Shown piece after piece: positions 23,281-35,037 of a stretch of DNA of 64,000 bases. Position 1 is the first letter of the stretch. The number at the start of each line of letters is the position of its first letter. The notes under the pieces were generated by a model that was not told the origin of the DNA, ran no database searches, and saw only the letters and a list, made by a program, of their open reading frames with translations. Source of the stretch: Plantago ovata (taxonomy: Eukaryota; Streptophyta; Magnoliopsida; Lamiales; Plantaginaceae); assembly GCA_028274465.1 (NCBI GenBank), contig CM051456.1, forward strand, positions 103,019,348 through 103,083,347, read 5' to 3'. Position numbers and translations under genes: made by a program.

Positions 23281-23954
23281 CAGTAGCGGAGCGGGAGGGG
23301 GGGGGGGGCGTGGTGGCACTGGACCCATTCAAATTTTGAGTATTAATATATATGTAGTAGTAAAAATCAATAAAAATGTTTGTCCTAGTTGTAGGAACTC
23401 ATAACCTCTACTTGTGAGGCGTAGGTTCCATATCCTCTTCCCCAAACTTGAGTATTTTTCTATAGTTATGTTCCTTTATCCAATTTTTTTGTCCCATCTT
23501 AGCTCTCCCTTCTATTTTCTCTTCTTTTATGTTTATGTGTTTGTTTAGTTTTTTATCAATCATTTTTTTTTTATGTCCCATCTTAGCTCTCACTTCTATT
23601 TTCTCTTTTCTCTTATGTTCATGTTATGTGTTAGTTTAGTTTTTTATCAATCATTTTAAAATCTTTTTATCTACATAATTTTTAAAATTTATAATTTTTT
23701 CTTTTTAAATTTAGATGTACGTTAATACATGTTCATTTTTTTTTCTTTTTTAATGCTTGAATTCTATATTAATTCAAAGTTAAATTTATGCGCATTAATG
23801 TAGAGTATTTTGATATTTGAATGTAAAAATATAGTTAGAAATATGTGAAAAATGATTTTGCTTTTGAAATTCTTTTAATTGATTATTATCTAGCAAAAAT
23901 ATCATACAATTTTAACTTGGACCCACCTAATTTCTGTCCCTGGCTTCGCCACTG
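23281..23954. mobile_element. Candidate hAT-type element, no clear TSD
   Basis: The left end CAGTAGCGGAGC and the right end GGCTTCGCCACTG are near-complementary inverted ends, similar to the CAGTGGCGGAGCC ends common in plant hAT-type repeats. A similar left end (CAGTGGCGGACGC) also occurs at 22763, so an alternative outer boundary is 22763-23954. Flanking 8-mers do not match, so the boundaries are provisional. The interior is AT-rich with a G-run at 23292-23307 and TTTCTCTT repeats (23510-23640). Confidence 0.45.
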
Positions 23955-24562
23955 GCTACAACGATAGAAAATTTGTCGGAAAAGATAAATGGAGGTTTGA
24001 GAACTAATGTAGAAGATAAGATAGCGGTACTAAAAAGGGTATCCAATAGTATAGTACTTTCGTATCAAAAATTTGAGGTGGGGCAAGTGGTTGACGTAGG
24101 TACGCCACTGTATGTGGTGCCCCGTGTGAGGCTATCTCCCAAGATAAAGACCCTAGCTTGCTATATCCAGAGAGTACAAATAGGAGAGCTAATTCGTGTG
24201 TAAAGTATATAACGCTTGTGAAGCACCCTTGTGTTTAAATAGTTCAATTTCTTCTTAATCCATCAGAGGACATGGACACAAATCAAAATTAGACGACCAG
24301 AAGGGCAACAAAAGAACCTGAAAAGAATTTTGATTAGAGAGAAAAACAGGCAACAATTGCCATGTACCTAGTGTAAAAAGAATTGAAGTCATCATCTACA
24401 TAAATAATTGTGATATCTAAACCTAAAAGTAACACATTTACAATTTGCAAATGTTGTGGGGGGTATTTACATAGCTAATTTTACTCAATAACACACTCAA
24501 GCGACGAATACACCTCTGTAAACAACAGTGAAGCAATAAGAATAAAAATGAAAATAAAACCT
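23955..24562. other. Flank and 3' UTR side of PSS1
   Basis: The part nearest 24563 should hold the 3' UTR of the PSS1-type gene (on -). A 76-codon frame at 23973-24203 (+) has no recognisable domain and I do not treat it as a gene. Nothing else is identifiable. Confidence 0.35.
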
Positions 24563-27500
24563 CTATTCTCGCTTTCTCCTCATTGATCTATGTAATTGCC
24601 ATGACCATCCGACTAAGAAGAAAACAAGTCCAATCCCAGCTGATGTCCAAAATATAACCAACCACTTGGGCATCGAATTAGGAAATAGTCCTGAAAATTA
24701 CAATAAAATAATTGATCAGACTGAAGAACATCAATTATCTGCAACTATATAACAACAGAACAAAATGATAAGCCACCAAAAACAGATTTTGAGATGAAGT
24801 TGGAGTGTGGGATTGAACAAACATATAAACCAAGCTCACAAAATATATACCATGACCAAACTTGATGCAGATGAGAAGTTCCACAATGCAGATGGCAACA
24901 GAAAGCCAACAAAATGGTCCCACCTTTTTTACGGGTTTTCTGCAGATGAAAAAATCAATCTATCAAGAAAAGAAGAAAACAGTTGAAAGAAGTAACAATG
25001 TAGTTCAGTGAGAATCTGAAAGGATTCCATCTGAGCTCACCTGTCCTGTAGATAAGAATTGTACTCGCGGATGGTTGGTATTGCGATGAGCCACCATAAA
25101 ACCAACCTATATACTATGAGGGGGTTTCGTGGAGGAATCCAAAGACAAAACTTGAGGAAGAACGTATTGAGTTCCACGGTCAAGAATATAATACAGAGGG
25201 TAAGAACTTGAACAAATCGGAATGGACCGAGCAGAGGATGCCATTCATCTTTATCCCACCTGGCAGGTGTGAATTGGCCCAGGGTTCTTTTTACCTAAAA
25301 TGAGAAGAATTTGTAAGTTCCCTTTCCAGGCCATAAGCAGTGTGCGTCAGGCATAGCAGCTTAAAGATGATACATTCATTGTAACAGCCTTCTAAAATGA
25401 AGAATTTCCACCTCAAGATTTTATCCATTATGATCATTTCTCCAACATAACAGAGGTATATATACATGCTCATCAAACTTGGATTATACTTGATTGAATG
25501 AAAGCAATATGAAGCAAATAATAGCAACATGCAAGATTCATGCCTGCACTTACTGGCTGCATTGTTATGCAAAATTACAAGCAAACCCAATGAGTGGACC
25601 TCTGAATATTAGCCCCAACTTTTTTCCAAGTGGATGCATAGTAGTATAATATATGTCATTACCATGTGTAAATATAAAAGATATAGACAACACACAGCTT
25701 CTGGCTTTCTAAACTTTTTACATCATACACATAGGAGCAGAAAGAACTTTCATATAGAAGCAAAATAAAAGAAATCAAAGAAGGCAAAGCATATAAGAAT
25801 ATTGTGTAAGACGTACTTTGCCCATGATGTTTGGCTGCCTGCTTATGCCAACCCACTCATAAGTTCTACCATCAAAATATCGAACAGTTCGCATTCCAGC
25901 CCATATACCTGAAAAAATGAACATATGTCAAAACCTATCTTAAAAATGAACAAAGGCACATAGAAAACGGTGTTAGGTGATAGTTGAAGTATAGGAGGCA
26001 AGTCAGAGTATATAGTATACTTTGATGGATCAATGTGAAGGAGAATGCGGATAAATTAATAATAATAATCCTCCTATACTTCCGTACCAAGCTGCAACTG
26101 ATAAGCTGTGCAACAACAATTAACAATAAATGCCACTGGTGTGACCAAGTGAAAGCTACACCGGAGATGGAAATAGGTTGATATTATATGTTTGAGTTTT
26201 CCAATAGTCAATTTGAGACATTCAAATCGATCACATATTACAAGCCTAAATATCTTCCATGTTCTGCTGGTATCCAGTATTCAGATATAACATAACTTAA
26301 AAGCTGCTGTCAGATCAGTACATGACTATATACTATAATCTGCAAGGACATGACGTATCGACTCATATTCACGCACTGGTTTTCACAAAAATCAAGAAGC
26401 AAACTGAAGCATCAAATTTAACAAGATTATAGTAGAGAAATCAACAACAGAATAACAAAACCAAGCACAGATACAACCAGAAAGTGAGAAAGGAACAGGA
26501 AAAGATCAAAGTTCCTACCAAACCAATTGCAGATCAATATATCAAGAATAATGCTGTCCCACCAGCACTCATTGAAATTTGGCAACATGTGGCGAAAGGT
26601 AAGCTGCAAAATTCCAGTGATAAAATCTTAGCACTAACTCTAAATTAAATTATTATTTTTTTAAAACGAAGGCAGTCATAGGAATAAAGCAGACCTCCAT
26701 TAACTCAAACCCAATTGAAAGCACCCATAAAAGAGGTTGATTACGTATCATTATAGCTTTTCCCCACCATCCAAGAATGTGAGCCAGAACAAATTCATCA
26801 AAAAGTGTGTCCTGAAAGAAACAACACATGTTGGGCCTAGGGCATGCTTGTGTATGACACATAAGAAAGTTCAAGACGAAGGCATGGGAGCAATAAAAGA
26901 TAACATACATAAACATTCTTAAACCTGCTTGTTGGATTATCAGGCATATATATTCGGCAATCAGCACCATAAGATCTTTCTGGAAGTTCTGCGACAGAGG
27001 AAATGCATGTAAGCACACACAAGTTTGACCGAACACAATATTAGTATCTAGGCCATAAATTGGAATAATAAACATCAGGTCTTTACAAATCCCTTACCAA
27101 TGCCAAGATCAGGATGCAAAAATTTCATAAATTGTCGAGCATCATCACGTTTCTGCAAAGTTAATGGCTGGATCAATCGAATGACTACATAGAACCTCAA
27201 TTTCCATTGGACAAAGCAATCAAGACGAGAGAACCACAGAACGTACTATTCGGGATATAAGGACCATGAATGAACAGAAAGCATTTTCACAAATTCAAAA
27301 TGACATGGTGCAAATCCAGAAAGTTCGTTCGATGTAAAATTTAGCATAAGTTCACAAATTTAATTATCTGTGGTAGTTCCTCCGGAAACTTCAAAGAACC
27401 CCATTTTATTTAGTTGACATTTTGATGTCCAATTTGACCTCAAATTAATCGTAAATGATAGTGAGATAATAATTTTTAAAGTTATATTATGAAAATATAA

Positions 27501-29677
27501 GAATTTTACTTCCATAATATGATTTTTAAAATTATTTTTCGTAATAAATTATGAATATTTTGATGTCACACTGGACATAAAAAAATCAATGAAACAAAAT
27601 GAGGGTCTTTAAAGTTTCCAGAGCAAGTAAAAGCCTATAAACTGATAAGTGATAACTGTCTAACAAGAACATGTAGCATTTAAATATTAACTTATTGCGT
27701 TGCATGAAGCCAAACCGGCAGTAAAAAAGCAACTTCTTGACAGATAAATTTGACAACTGATCCTACTTTCTCAAGGATATTGAAGATGATATATAGAACT
27801 ATTTCCACTACAGAACTCAAGATTGACATGCCAGCAAAAGAAAAATACTAACCCCCACCCTCACAACTAGCCTTGTGACTTCAAACAGCCCAAAAAGAAA
27901 ATACAAGTTCTTATTAAGATACCAACCTGAAAGAGCAAAAACGTTAATGCAACAAGGTAAATGATAGCCATTCCATGAACAAGGCGCCAGATTGCAGGAT
28001 GTGGCCGGATAAGCACCCTGCACAGAAAAGACATAAGCAGGCTTTCAAATTCCTGATTGGTTGTTTTGAACGATATGAAAGATGTTTATCTATAATTTCA
28101 AGATACATAAGCAGGCTTTCAAATTCCGGATTGGTTGTTTTGAACGATATGAAAGATGTTTATCTATAATTTCAAGATCTGCACCATATGAATAAGTGCT
28201 CCATGATTAGCCTTGATCACTGACCATGTTCCAACAATCATGTGGCTGAACATTGAAAAGAATGAAAAGATAAAACAATGCGTACTTATTAAGTCCTTGA
28301 ATGTGCCATTCTCGACCACAAAAAGTTGTCCAAATCGAACAAGGGTGGATGATGCCAATACCATACTACTGTTTTCTAAAGGGCTTCTATCACTTTTACT
28401 TGTCCTTTCCAGGTAATTTTCTTTTGTATTTTATTTGTTCACCTAGTAACTTTGCTGCTCTATGTATTTAAGCAATATCATAAAATACACTCTGCTTCAC
28501 CAACATTTAGAAAATCGTCTTATTCTTGACAGTTGGCATCCCTGTACAGTAAATTACTAAATCAGACAAAATAGTATGCTTCTTTTACATGCCTCAAATT
28601 TATTGAGTTTCAGATTTTGACATAATTCATGTCAATCAAATGATTTGTGCTGTTATTACATCCTTGTGTTAACTAGGCTAAAAACCCTATGCAAAGATTT
28701 GCAAACAAATTTGAAATTCCAAATCTTATGTAACACCACCACAAGTGATATAAACAGGTAGACAAAGTAGTTATTTATTGATAAGAGTTGTTCTTTATTT
28801 TATGCAGATGGAACATATGAATCAGTACCCGAATTATTTCGCTAAACCAACACAGTCAGTCAGCAAACAAGTAATTACACAGAAAAGAAGTGAATTAATA
28901 ACAAAGTCACAGTAAATTAAAATTCTCCATATCTTAACATCTAGAATTAAGATAACAAATAGCATAATAGACAACTTACGTTGACGGAGCTTGTAACAAG
29001 GAATAAGCAAGAATCACTGCTATCATTGCCCATATACCACTACAAAAGACAGTAAGCAACTGTTATGTACATTCCCCAGAAGGCCATGTTTTAAATAAGA
29101 GAAGAATAGGAAAAGGGATGGCAATGGGACCTCTTTGCCACACAAATCCACCACCCCCCCCCCCCAAATAAAAAAAGGCGCTTGCGCAGTTATATGACTA
29201 TTGCATAACATACCTTTTAACAGAAACAACAAGATCAGCTTCCTCACTCCGTTCAGGATCAAGAGCTCTACTTGCCCATCTGGGAAGCATTTTAGAAGAA
29301 AACATTAGATAGTCCTAACAGTGTTACAAGGTTACGCCATACATCTGTTTCTGATATATTGATGCTTTTCTAGTTCAAGGAGAAAACAATGAAGACAATA
29401 AATTATAATGAAATATAAAGGCAGTCTGATGAACAGTGTATTGAATGATCTATAACATATGGCAACCAATCCAAATTAAGCACCAAAGCATGGCAAAAGA
29501 CTCCGTAACTTACATCAAGAAGCATGCGCCAATAAGTAACAATGTAATTGTGTGAGGCTTGTAAGCCCATGCAGTCCATGGGTCAAGCTCATCTTCCATG
29601 TTTGATATGCTTGTATCCCCATTTTGATAAGGGACAGGATCGTGCCTTCTTGCCCGCGGATGACCATTTATTTCCAT
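24563..29677 (-). CDS. PSS1: Base-exchange phosphatidylserine synthase, PSS1 type
   Basis: Predicted ER-membrane enzyme making phosphatidylserine by exchanging the head group of an existing phospholipid with serine. Twelve coding exons splice in frame: 29677-29514, 29279-29214, 29039-28980, 28017-27927, 27152-27098, 26988-26909, 26811-26695, 26603-26519, 25908-25817, 25294-25041, 24939-24851, 24690-24563; 426 residues, almost exactly the plant family length (~425). Motifs in order: [168 protein letters not shown]. Many of these are membrane spans or conserved polar motifs. The ATG at 29677 follows an acceptor (CTTCAG at 29682) of a 5' UTR intron. All introns are GT/AG. One intron carries a MITE and another a 74-bp tandem duplication. 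No defect is seen. Confidence 0.95.
27376..27627. mobile_element. Stowaway-like MITE in PSS1 intron, TSD TA
   Basis: A 252-bp palindromic element: the left end GTTCCTCCGGAAACTT and the right end, read inverted, CTTGCTCTGGAAACTT are complementary over about 60 bp with mismatches. TA flanks both sides (27374-27375 and 27628-27629). The CTCC-type end and TA target suit Stowaway/Tc1-mariner MITEs. It lies in the intron between the exons at 27927-28017 and 27098-27152. Confidence 0.75.
28031..28178. repeat. 74-bp tandem duplication in PSS1 intron
   Basis: ACATAAGCAGGCTTTCAAAT starts at 28031 and again at 28105. The following ~70 bp are nearly identical in both units. It begins just upstream (on -) of the acceptor at 28018, inside the intron. 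Confidence 0.85.
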
Positions 29678-30098
29678 AACCTGAAGTTGTGGAGAATATC
29701 CCGAGTTATGGCTACAATACAAGATACAACATACATGCAGGAAATCCTCTCAGGCGAACCAACACGCAACAAGAACAAGATATCTGTTTTATCCAGGGAG
29801 AAGGAACAAAAAGATGAGCTAGCAAACTCAAGTTCTAAAATTAGTTTATGTAAATAAACACATCGGTATAAGGGCCTTCTTAGATACTTAAGATGAGCAT
29901 GTAAATATTCAGATTGTCCAACTCCCTCTCTACCTAAGTAGTGTCCAACTCAAATGTAAATGAGCTTGTTCCCAATATCTAACCATCTCTACCTCCTCCA
30001 ATGCAAATAATAAAACAAACTCATGAAGGTATTATGTAGAGAGAGTATATAATATAATGATGTCCCAGTTAGTTAGAAAAGCATTAGTACCAGTTACC

Positions 30099-30129
<31 letters not shown>

Positions 30130-31560
30130 AAAAGAAGAATCAGTCAGTAACAACTAAGAAACCATCATAAATAAAATGATGCAAAGCAACTGCCTCCAAA
30201 ATGATCCTAACAGAATATTCCCAGACTAATAAGACAATGATTAAAGTTTTTCCAAAAGAACATGAGCCAATTAAATGGTCAAACAGATAGGCCCAGAAAA
30301 GAAGCCTCAAGTTGCAATTAAGTTTCCTCCCAGTAACATAGAACTTAGCAAAAACAAACCCTAATTAGTCTCCTTCATATAAATCCATGAACAGTGAAAG
30401 CGACTTATAACAGTTACTACTACTCCACCTCTATCAGAAATTAACAAACTTTTCACCACCCAGATTAAATAAACAAATAAAATAAATAAAACCCAGTAAA
30501 TTCATTCATTCACTGCATGCAAAACTCAAAAGGATCCAAATCAGTACTACTACTTCAAAGCACAAGAATCTAAAATAGTACATAAACCAATAAAAGTACT
30601 TAAATTCAAAATCCCAAAAACAAATTAAAGGCAAGAAAAAAAAAAAGAATTTAAGTACAGAAAACAAATTACAAGGCAAGAAAACAAAAAGAAAAGAAAC
30701 TTACTAGTAATGATTGATTGATTAACCGGTGAGCTAGAGCAGCATAGAGAGATCGATAAGACAAGTGCGAGGAGCAGAGCCGTTGGATCAAAGTATATAT
30801 ATATGTATCGAGATTTGAATAAATATAAGTTGTACTTGCCGATTGATGAAAAGGGGTGGTTATGAAGATGAGCAAGAATTGGAAAAATAAAATTTTTAGT
30901 ACTGATTAATAATGTTGTATGTATATATTGCGTGTGGAAAGAAGAAAAAACCGAAGGTGGGTGCGTGCGGCAATGGCAGAGAGAAGCAGAGTAAGGCGGC
31001 GAAAAGGTGGTAGTGACGTGAGAGAAGGGGGATGAAATGAATGAATGAATGATGGTGATGATGAATGGTACGGCGGTCAAAGGAGAAAAAAGGAATATAA
31101 ACACACACAAACAGAGAGAGAAATTTAGAAAGAGAGAGAGAGAGAGCTATACTACTTACTGTACTAGTCTACAAGTATAATTGTTTGTTTGATTGTTTGT
31201 TTCTCTCTCTACAGATTTGGATTTGATTGCATTTTAAACAAGAAGAAAGAGAGGGGAGAATGGAATCAATCTAAATGAATGAATGATGATTGATGATGGA
31301 AGGAATCAATTAAGGAAAAAAGATGGATCAATCAATTTGGGGGTTTTCTGAATTTCTCTGCTGCTGTTTGGTGCTGTTGTGTTGTTGTTCAATTAACAAC
31401 AACAACAAACAATTTGTACTGTACTGGATTTGTTTGTGTGATTAATTTTTTTGGGTCGGCTAATAAACAAAACAATACAAAACCAAATACTGCTACCACT
31501 ACTACTAACCAAAGGCGAAGTACTCTGGTGGGGGCTATTAAGTGTTGTGTGGGGAGCGTG
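29678..31560 (-). promoter_or_regulatory. PSS1 5' UTR, leader intron and promoter region
   Basis: On -, a leader intron appears to run from a donor near 30703 (ACTA|GTAAGTTTC) to the acceptor at 29682, five bases before the ATG. The exon upstream of it (30704 to about 31400) is pyrimidine-rich on - with a CT run (31126-31147), a typical plant 5' leader. The leader intron contains a C18 plus (AC)n tract at 30097-30130. Open frames at 30625-31110 on - are products of this low-complexity leader, not genes. The transcription start is not determinable by eye. Confidence 0.5.
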
Positions 31561-31953
31561 TAAACCTTAGATTAGCGACCCCCCTTTGGTGACATCCAAT
31601 CGTGCTAATGCGTTTTTGCCTCTCAAATGTCCAATATCCAACACGCCAAGCAATATCGGTTATTCTAATTTCTTTTCTGTTAAACCACCGTAAAAAAATT
31701 ATTAAATAAGAAAAGAAAACAGTTTATAAAGAGCATAAGGAATTATCCCAATTGCTATCCAATCTCAACACTCAAAGCTCAGGAATAACACTGCTAAAAA
31801 AGAATTAAAAAATCAGGATTAACCGCGCTAAAAAAGCTCACTAACAAACGTCACACGCCTACAAAGCAACCATGAACCAAAAATCAAATGTCAGTAGCGT
31901 CGATAAGGTGTGTTTTATACTGTTATTTTGATAAGAACCAGCTGGAAGGTTGG
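31561..31953. other. Spacer left of the TRIM
   Basis: AT-rich. A GGTGTGTTTTATAC block occurs at 31907 and again at 32344 on the other side of the TRIM, suggesting an older repeat that the TRIM entered. No gene. Confidence 0.35.
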
Positions 31954-32232
31954 TATTGGAGAATTAATATAAATGACTAGATTTCGTTCCTCCCTATAGT
32001 TTGGAAGAGTTGGAATTCTATCATGGTATCAGAGTCATCTGACTTACGCCATTAGGGTTCGAATCTCCTTGGAGACAAAACTTCGTCCCATATTAAATTT
32101 CCACTCGATTGGCTTCCCCAAAGAGGTTGAAATCGGTCACGGGTGCGGGGGAGTATTGGATAATTAATATAAATAACTAGATTTCGTTCCTCCCCAACAG
32201 TTTAAACTTTTGGGAGAGTTAGAATTCTATCA
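31954..32232 (+). mobile_element. TRIM, miniature LTR retrotransposon
   Basis: Two short direct repeats, 31954-32023 (70 bp) and 32154-32232 (79 bp), both begin TATTGGA and end ATTCTATCA. Directly after the first repeat is TGGTATCAGAGTC (32024-32036), complementary to the 3' end of initiator tRNA-Met. Directly before the second is a purine tract GGTGCGGGGGAG. The whole element is 279 bp and codes nothing. Flanking pentamers GTTGG and GCTGG differ at one base and are the probable target duplication. Layout and size fit terminal-repeat retrotransposons in miniature. Confidence 0.85.
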
Positions 32233-33114
32233 GCTGGAATTCGTCCAACCCGACTCACAATGGTCCAAGACCGATAGTAATTTATTAAAGCAGCACTAGA
32301 TGATTAGGTTAATAGATGTTTAAAGCGTTGTATCGTGTCTATAAGGTGTGTTTTATACGTTGTTGTGGTCCATAGTATTTAAAATGTCATACCAATGATT
32401 TTCCCCGTGCTATAAGTGTTGTGTTATACAATACTTTACTAATTCATGTTCACATGTGAACAAACACACGTACTTAAATCGTTTTAAATTAGTTTCATCG
32501 CTGAGATTAACTCGAGAATATTGAATAATACTATGTTACAATCTCAGTTGAAAAATCCCGGTTGCTTGTGGGTCGAGACTAGACCATTTTAATTGGTTGG
32601 GTTACCAATTACTAGACCACATACGTCTTGTTGGTCTTCTATTTTTCCCACAATTTTGTTGGAAAGACAAGACCATTCATTCAAAAATTGTTCTCTGTGA
32701 ATTGATATTAGAACCTTTAACTCTAGTTTTTTGGGGTTTTTACCTTTTTTTTTTTTTGCTTAATTGAGCTTCTACTTGTTGTAAATTGTTAAATTACATA
32801 TGTTGTTTAGTTAGAATCAATTTAAATTATTTTTCAGATTTTTTATGTATTTTTTAAATTAGAGTAAATTAATTAGATTTTTTAATTAGTTATGTTAAGT
32901 GTAATTCCAGATTAAATTAGTTTAGATCTGTAATTGGATTAAATCTGAAATTATTGGATTAAATTTGGATTAATTACTTAATTTTGATAATATAGTTAAT
33001 TTGTAAAACTTAGAAAAGTGTAGTCATTGGACATTATAAGTTAAGTACATTGGACATTATAAGTTAAGTTATTGAAAAATGACATTAAATTATAAGTTTA
33101 GTCATTTAAAAAGG
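32233..33114. other. AT-rich spacer
   Basis: No gene. Short repeats such as GGACATTATAAGTTAAGT (33030-33068) and TTGGATTAAAT (32935-32965) are present. Nothing else recognisable. Confidence 0.35.
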
Positions 33115-34165
33115 ACCCTGGCCTTGCGTTGTGAATGATTGTAGTAGGACGATACTGTGACAACAGCATTTGTAATGCCTCTGTCACTGTACCTGTCTAT
33201 TTTAATCATTCTCATCGCCTGTCCAAGCAATATACGGACTTCATTTTATAAGTTAGGCTATAACGTACAATATCATCATGTAAATTGTAGAGTAAAACCA
33301 ACCAAAATTCCTTGGCCTTGAGTTGTGAATGCTTGTAGTAAGCAGGAGGTTCTGTGACACCAACATTTCTAATGCCTCTATCACTGTACATGCCTATTTC
33401 AGTCATTCTCATCGCATGGCCAAGTAATATATGGATTTCATTTGATAAGTTCTTCTTCATAATTAATAAATGGGTTTAAGTATGGTTTGCATGCCATAAA
33501 AAGGGACAAACACACTGACCCTCTGAAATACAATCACTTGCATTATTAATGCTGGTGTTTCAGAGGGACAATGTGTTTGTACTTCGATAATCATGTAAAT
33601 CATACATATAATGTGTAAAAATGAGACCAGTAATATATGGACTTCATTTCATAAGTTCTTCCGTCATAATTAACAAATGGGGTTAAGTGTGGTTTGCATG
33701 ACATAAAAGAGTACAAACACATTGTCCCTCTAAAACACCATCAATTGCATTATTAGTGCAGTGTTTCAGAGGAACATTGTGCTTGTACTTCGGTAATTAT
33801 GTAATCATACATATAACGTGTACAAATGAGACCAGTAGTCCAAGTAATGAAATTAGACAGTATAATAATTGATGACACTGATACTTAAATATGGTATGCA
33901 TAGAGTAAACAGTATGAACCCACCTTGTCCACAAGACCCCACCAACACTGAAATTATAAGTGTAGGTGTGTCTTTCGGACAAGGTAAGTTTGTATTGCGG
34001 TAATCATGTAAACCATGCTTCTTTTTTTTTCTTTTTTTAACTAGTATGACTGTTTGATAAGCATGCCAAGTAATATATGGACTTTATTTCTCGGTAGTAA
34101 TTAAACATTGTCTTCTGCTGGAATTATTATTTTTTAACTAAGTATGGTTTGCATGCCATAAAAGT
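33115..34165. repeat. Tandem array of ~190-200-bp units
   Basis: Two related unit types follow each other. Units at about 33119 and 33310 share TGTGAATG...GTAG and AATGCCTCTRTCACTGTAC. Units at about 33478, 33676 and 33880 share TATGGTTTGCATGCCATAAA, ATATATGGACTTCATTTC and a stem-loop with arms around GTCCCTCTGAAACAC. A TACTTCGGTAAT-type motif closes each unit and reappears inverted at about 42065 inside the CACTA element. The small frame at 33212-33460 on - spans two units and is probably not a gene. Confidence 0.65.
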
Positions 34166-34519
34166 TAGCTTTTCTACATGCAGACATGATGAACTACAGT
34201 GGTCCATCACAGCTCCAGGACAACGAGTACCCCGTGGAGTGGTTTCCGGGCCAGAGGTATTGCACTGGCAAGGGGGTGAAGTAAGTTCTGATTAATCGGT
34301 ACAGTTCTAGTATTTTCGTATATTTGTAGGTAATGGCTAAACCTTTTAAAATGTGTATGACAGGTTTTATCCCGGCGGCTGCTACAGCTAGCTGGCACAC
34401 TTACTGAAAGGAGGGTGGTTGCGGCTCCTGGACCAGGGAGTGGCGGCGAGAAGTAGAGTACGCTTCCTCTTCTCGTGAGGCAGCGCCATTTCCTAGAGCT
34501 CAAGGTACTTTATTTGTAT
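34166..34519. other. Unassigned single-copy-like stretch
   Basis: Less AT-rich than its surroundings. It contains a possible two-exon open frame on + (34186-34280 joined to 34364-34391, GT/AG ends, 40 codons) with no known domain. No firm gene call. Confidence 0.25.
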
Positions 34520-34800
34520 GTACCTGTTACGTGCTAGTTTTTAGGATTACGTCCGCATTCATGATAGGTAGACGGCGCCCACTACTTGTTATTTGTATGT
34601 ACATACAAACGTGCTAGTTTTTACGATTACGTCCGCATTCATGATGGGTAGGCGGCGTCCACTACTTGTTATTTGTATGTACATACGTTTGTACATACAA
34701 ACATGCTAGTTTTTACGATTACGTCCGCATTCATGTTTGGTAGGCGGCGCCCACTACTTGTTGTACATACGTCTATACATACAAACGTGCTAGTTTTTAG
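34520..34800. repeat. ~80-95-bp minisatellite with GGTAGGCGGCGCCC core
   Basis: The unit GTGCTAGTTTTTACGATTAC followed by GTCCGCATTCATG, GGTAGGCGGCGCCCACTACT and TTGTATGTACATAC-type blocks occurs about three and a half times (starts near 34531, 34612, 34706, 34787). The GGTAGGCGGCGCCC core also recurs in the copia leader at 53928-54075. Confidence 0.85.
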
Positions 34801-35037
34801 ATCATGTTGGACCTCGGATATTGTGCCCCAAAAGCATGTGGCTCCGTAGTACCCAGTATGAACTGTTAAGGCCCTGGCTCGTAGAGCTTTTACAAGCTAT
34901 TTCTCTTAGACTCTTTGTTGCGGAGCTCAGGTATCCAGAGGTGCATAGGTCTGGATGTACCAATATACACGAGGGAGCAACCAACTCGGTATAGTGTTAC
35001 TCGCGTTGGAAGACACTCACGCGGATACTCAAATCTA
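34801..35037. other. Spacer left of CACTA element
   Basis: No gene is recognised. The sequence ends in CTA, which is the target duplication of the CACTA element starting at 35038. Confidence 0.4.

Noticed and set aside
23281-23954. Confident hAT call with target duplication
   Set aside because: Ends look right but the flanking 8-mers differ, so it is kept only as a candidate.
24735-28416. Numerous 60-140-codon frames on both strands across the PSS1 locus
   Set aside because: They are exon-plus-intron read-through or opposite-strand shadows; the spliced 12-exon model explains all conserved protein blocks.
30625-31110. 161-codon hydrophobic frame on - and two overlapping frames
   Set aside because: They cover the pyrimidine-rich leader and promoter of the PSS1-type gene; low complexity and position explain them.
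33115-34165. Regular repeats considered as a CRISPR array
   Set aside because: Units are ~190-200 bp, diverged and adjacent with no constant short repeat/spacer pattern; the context is a plant nuclear genome.
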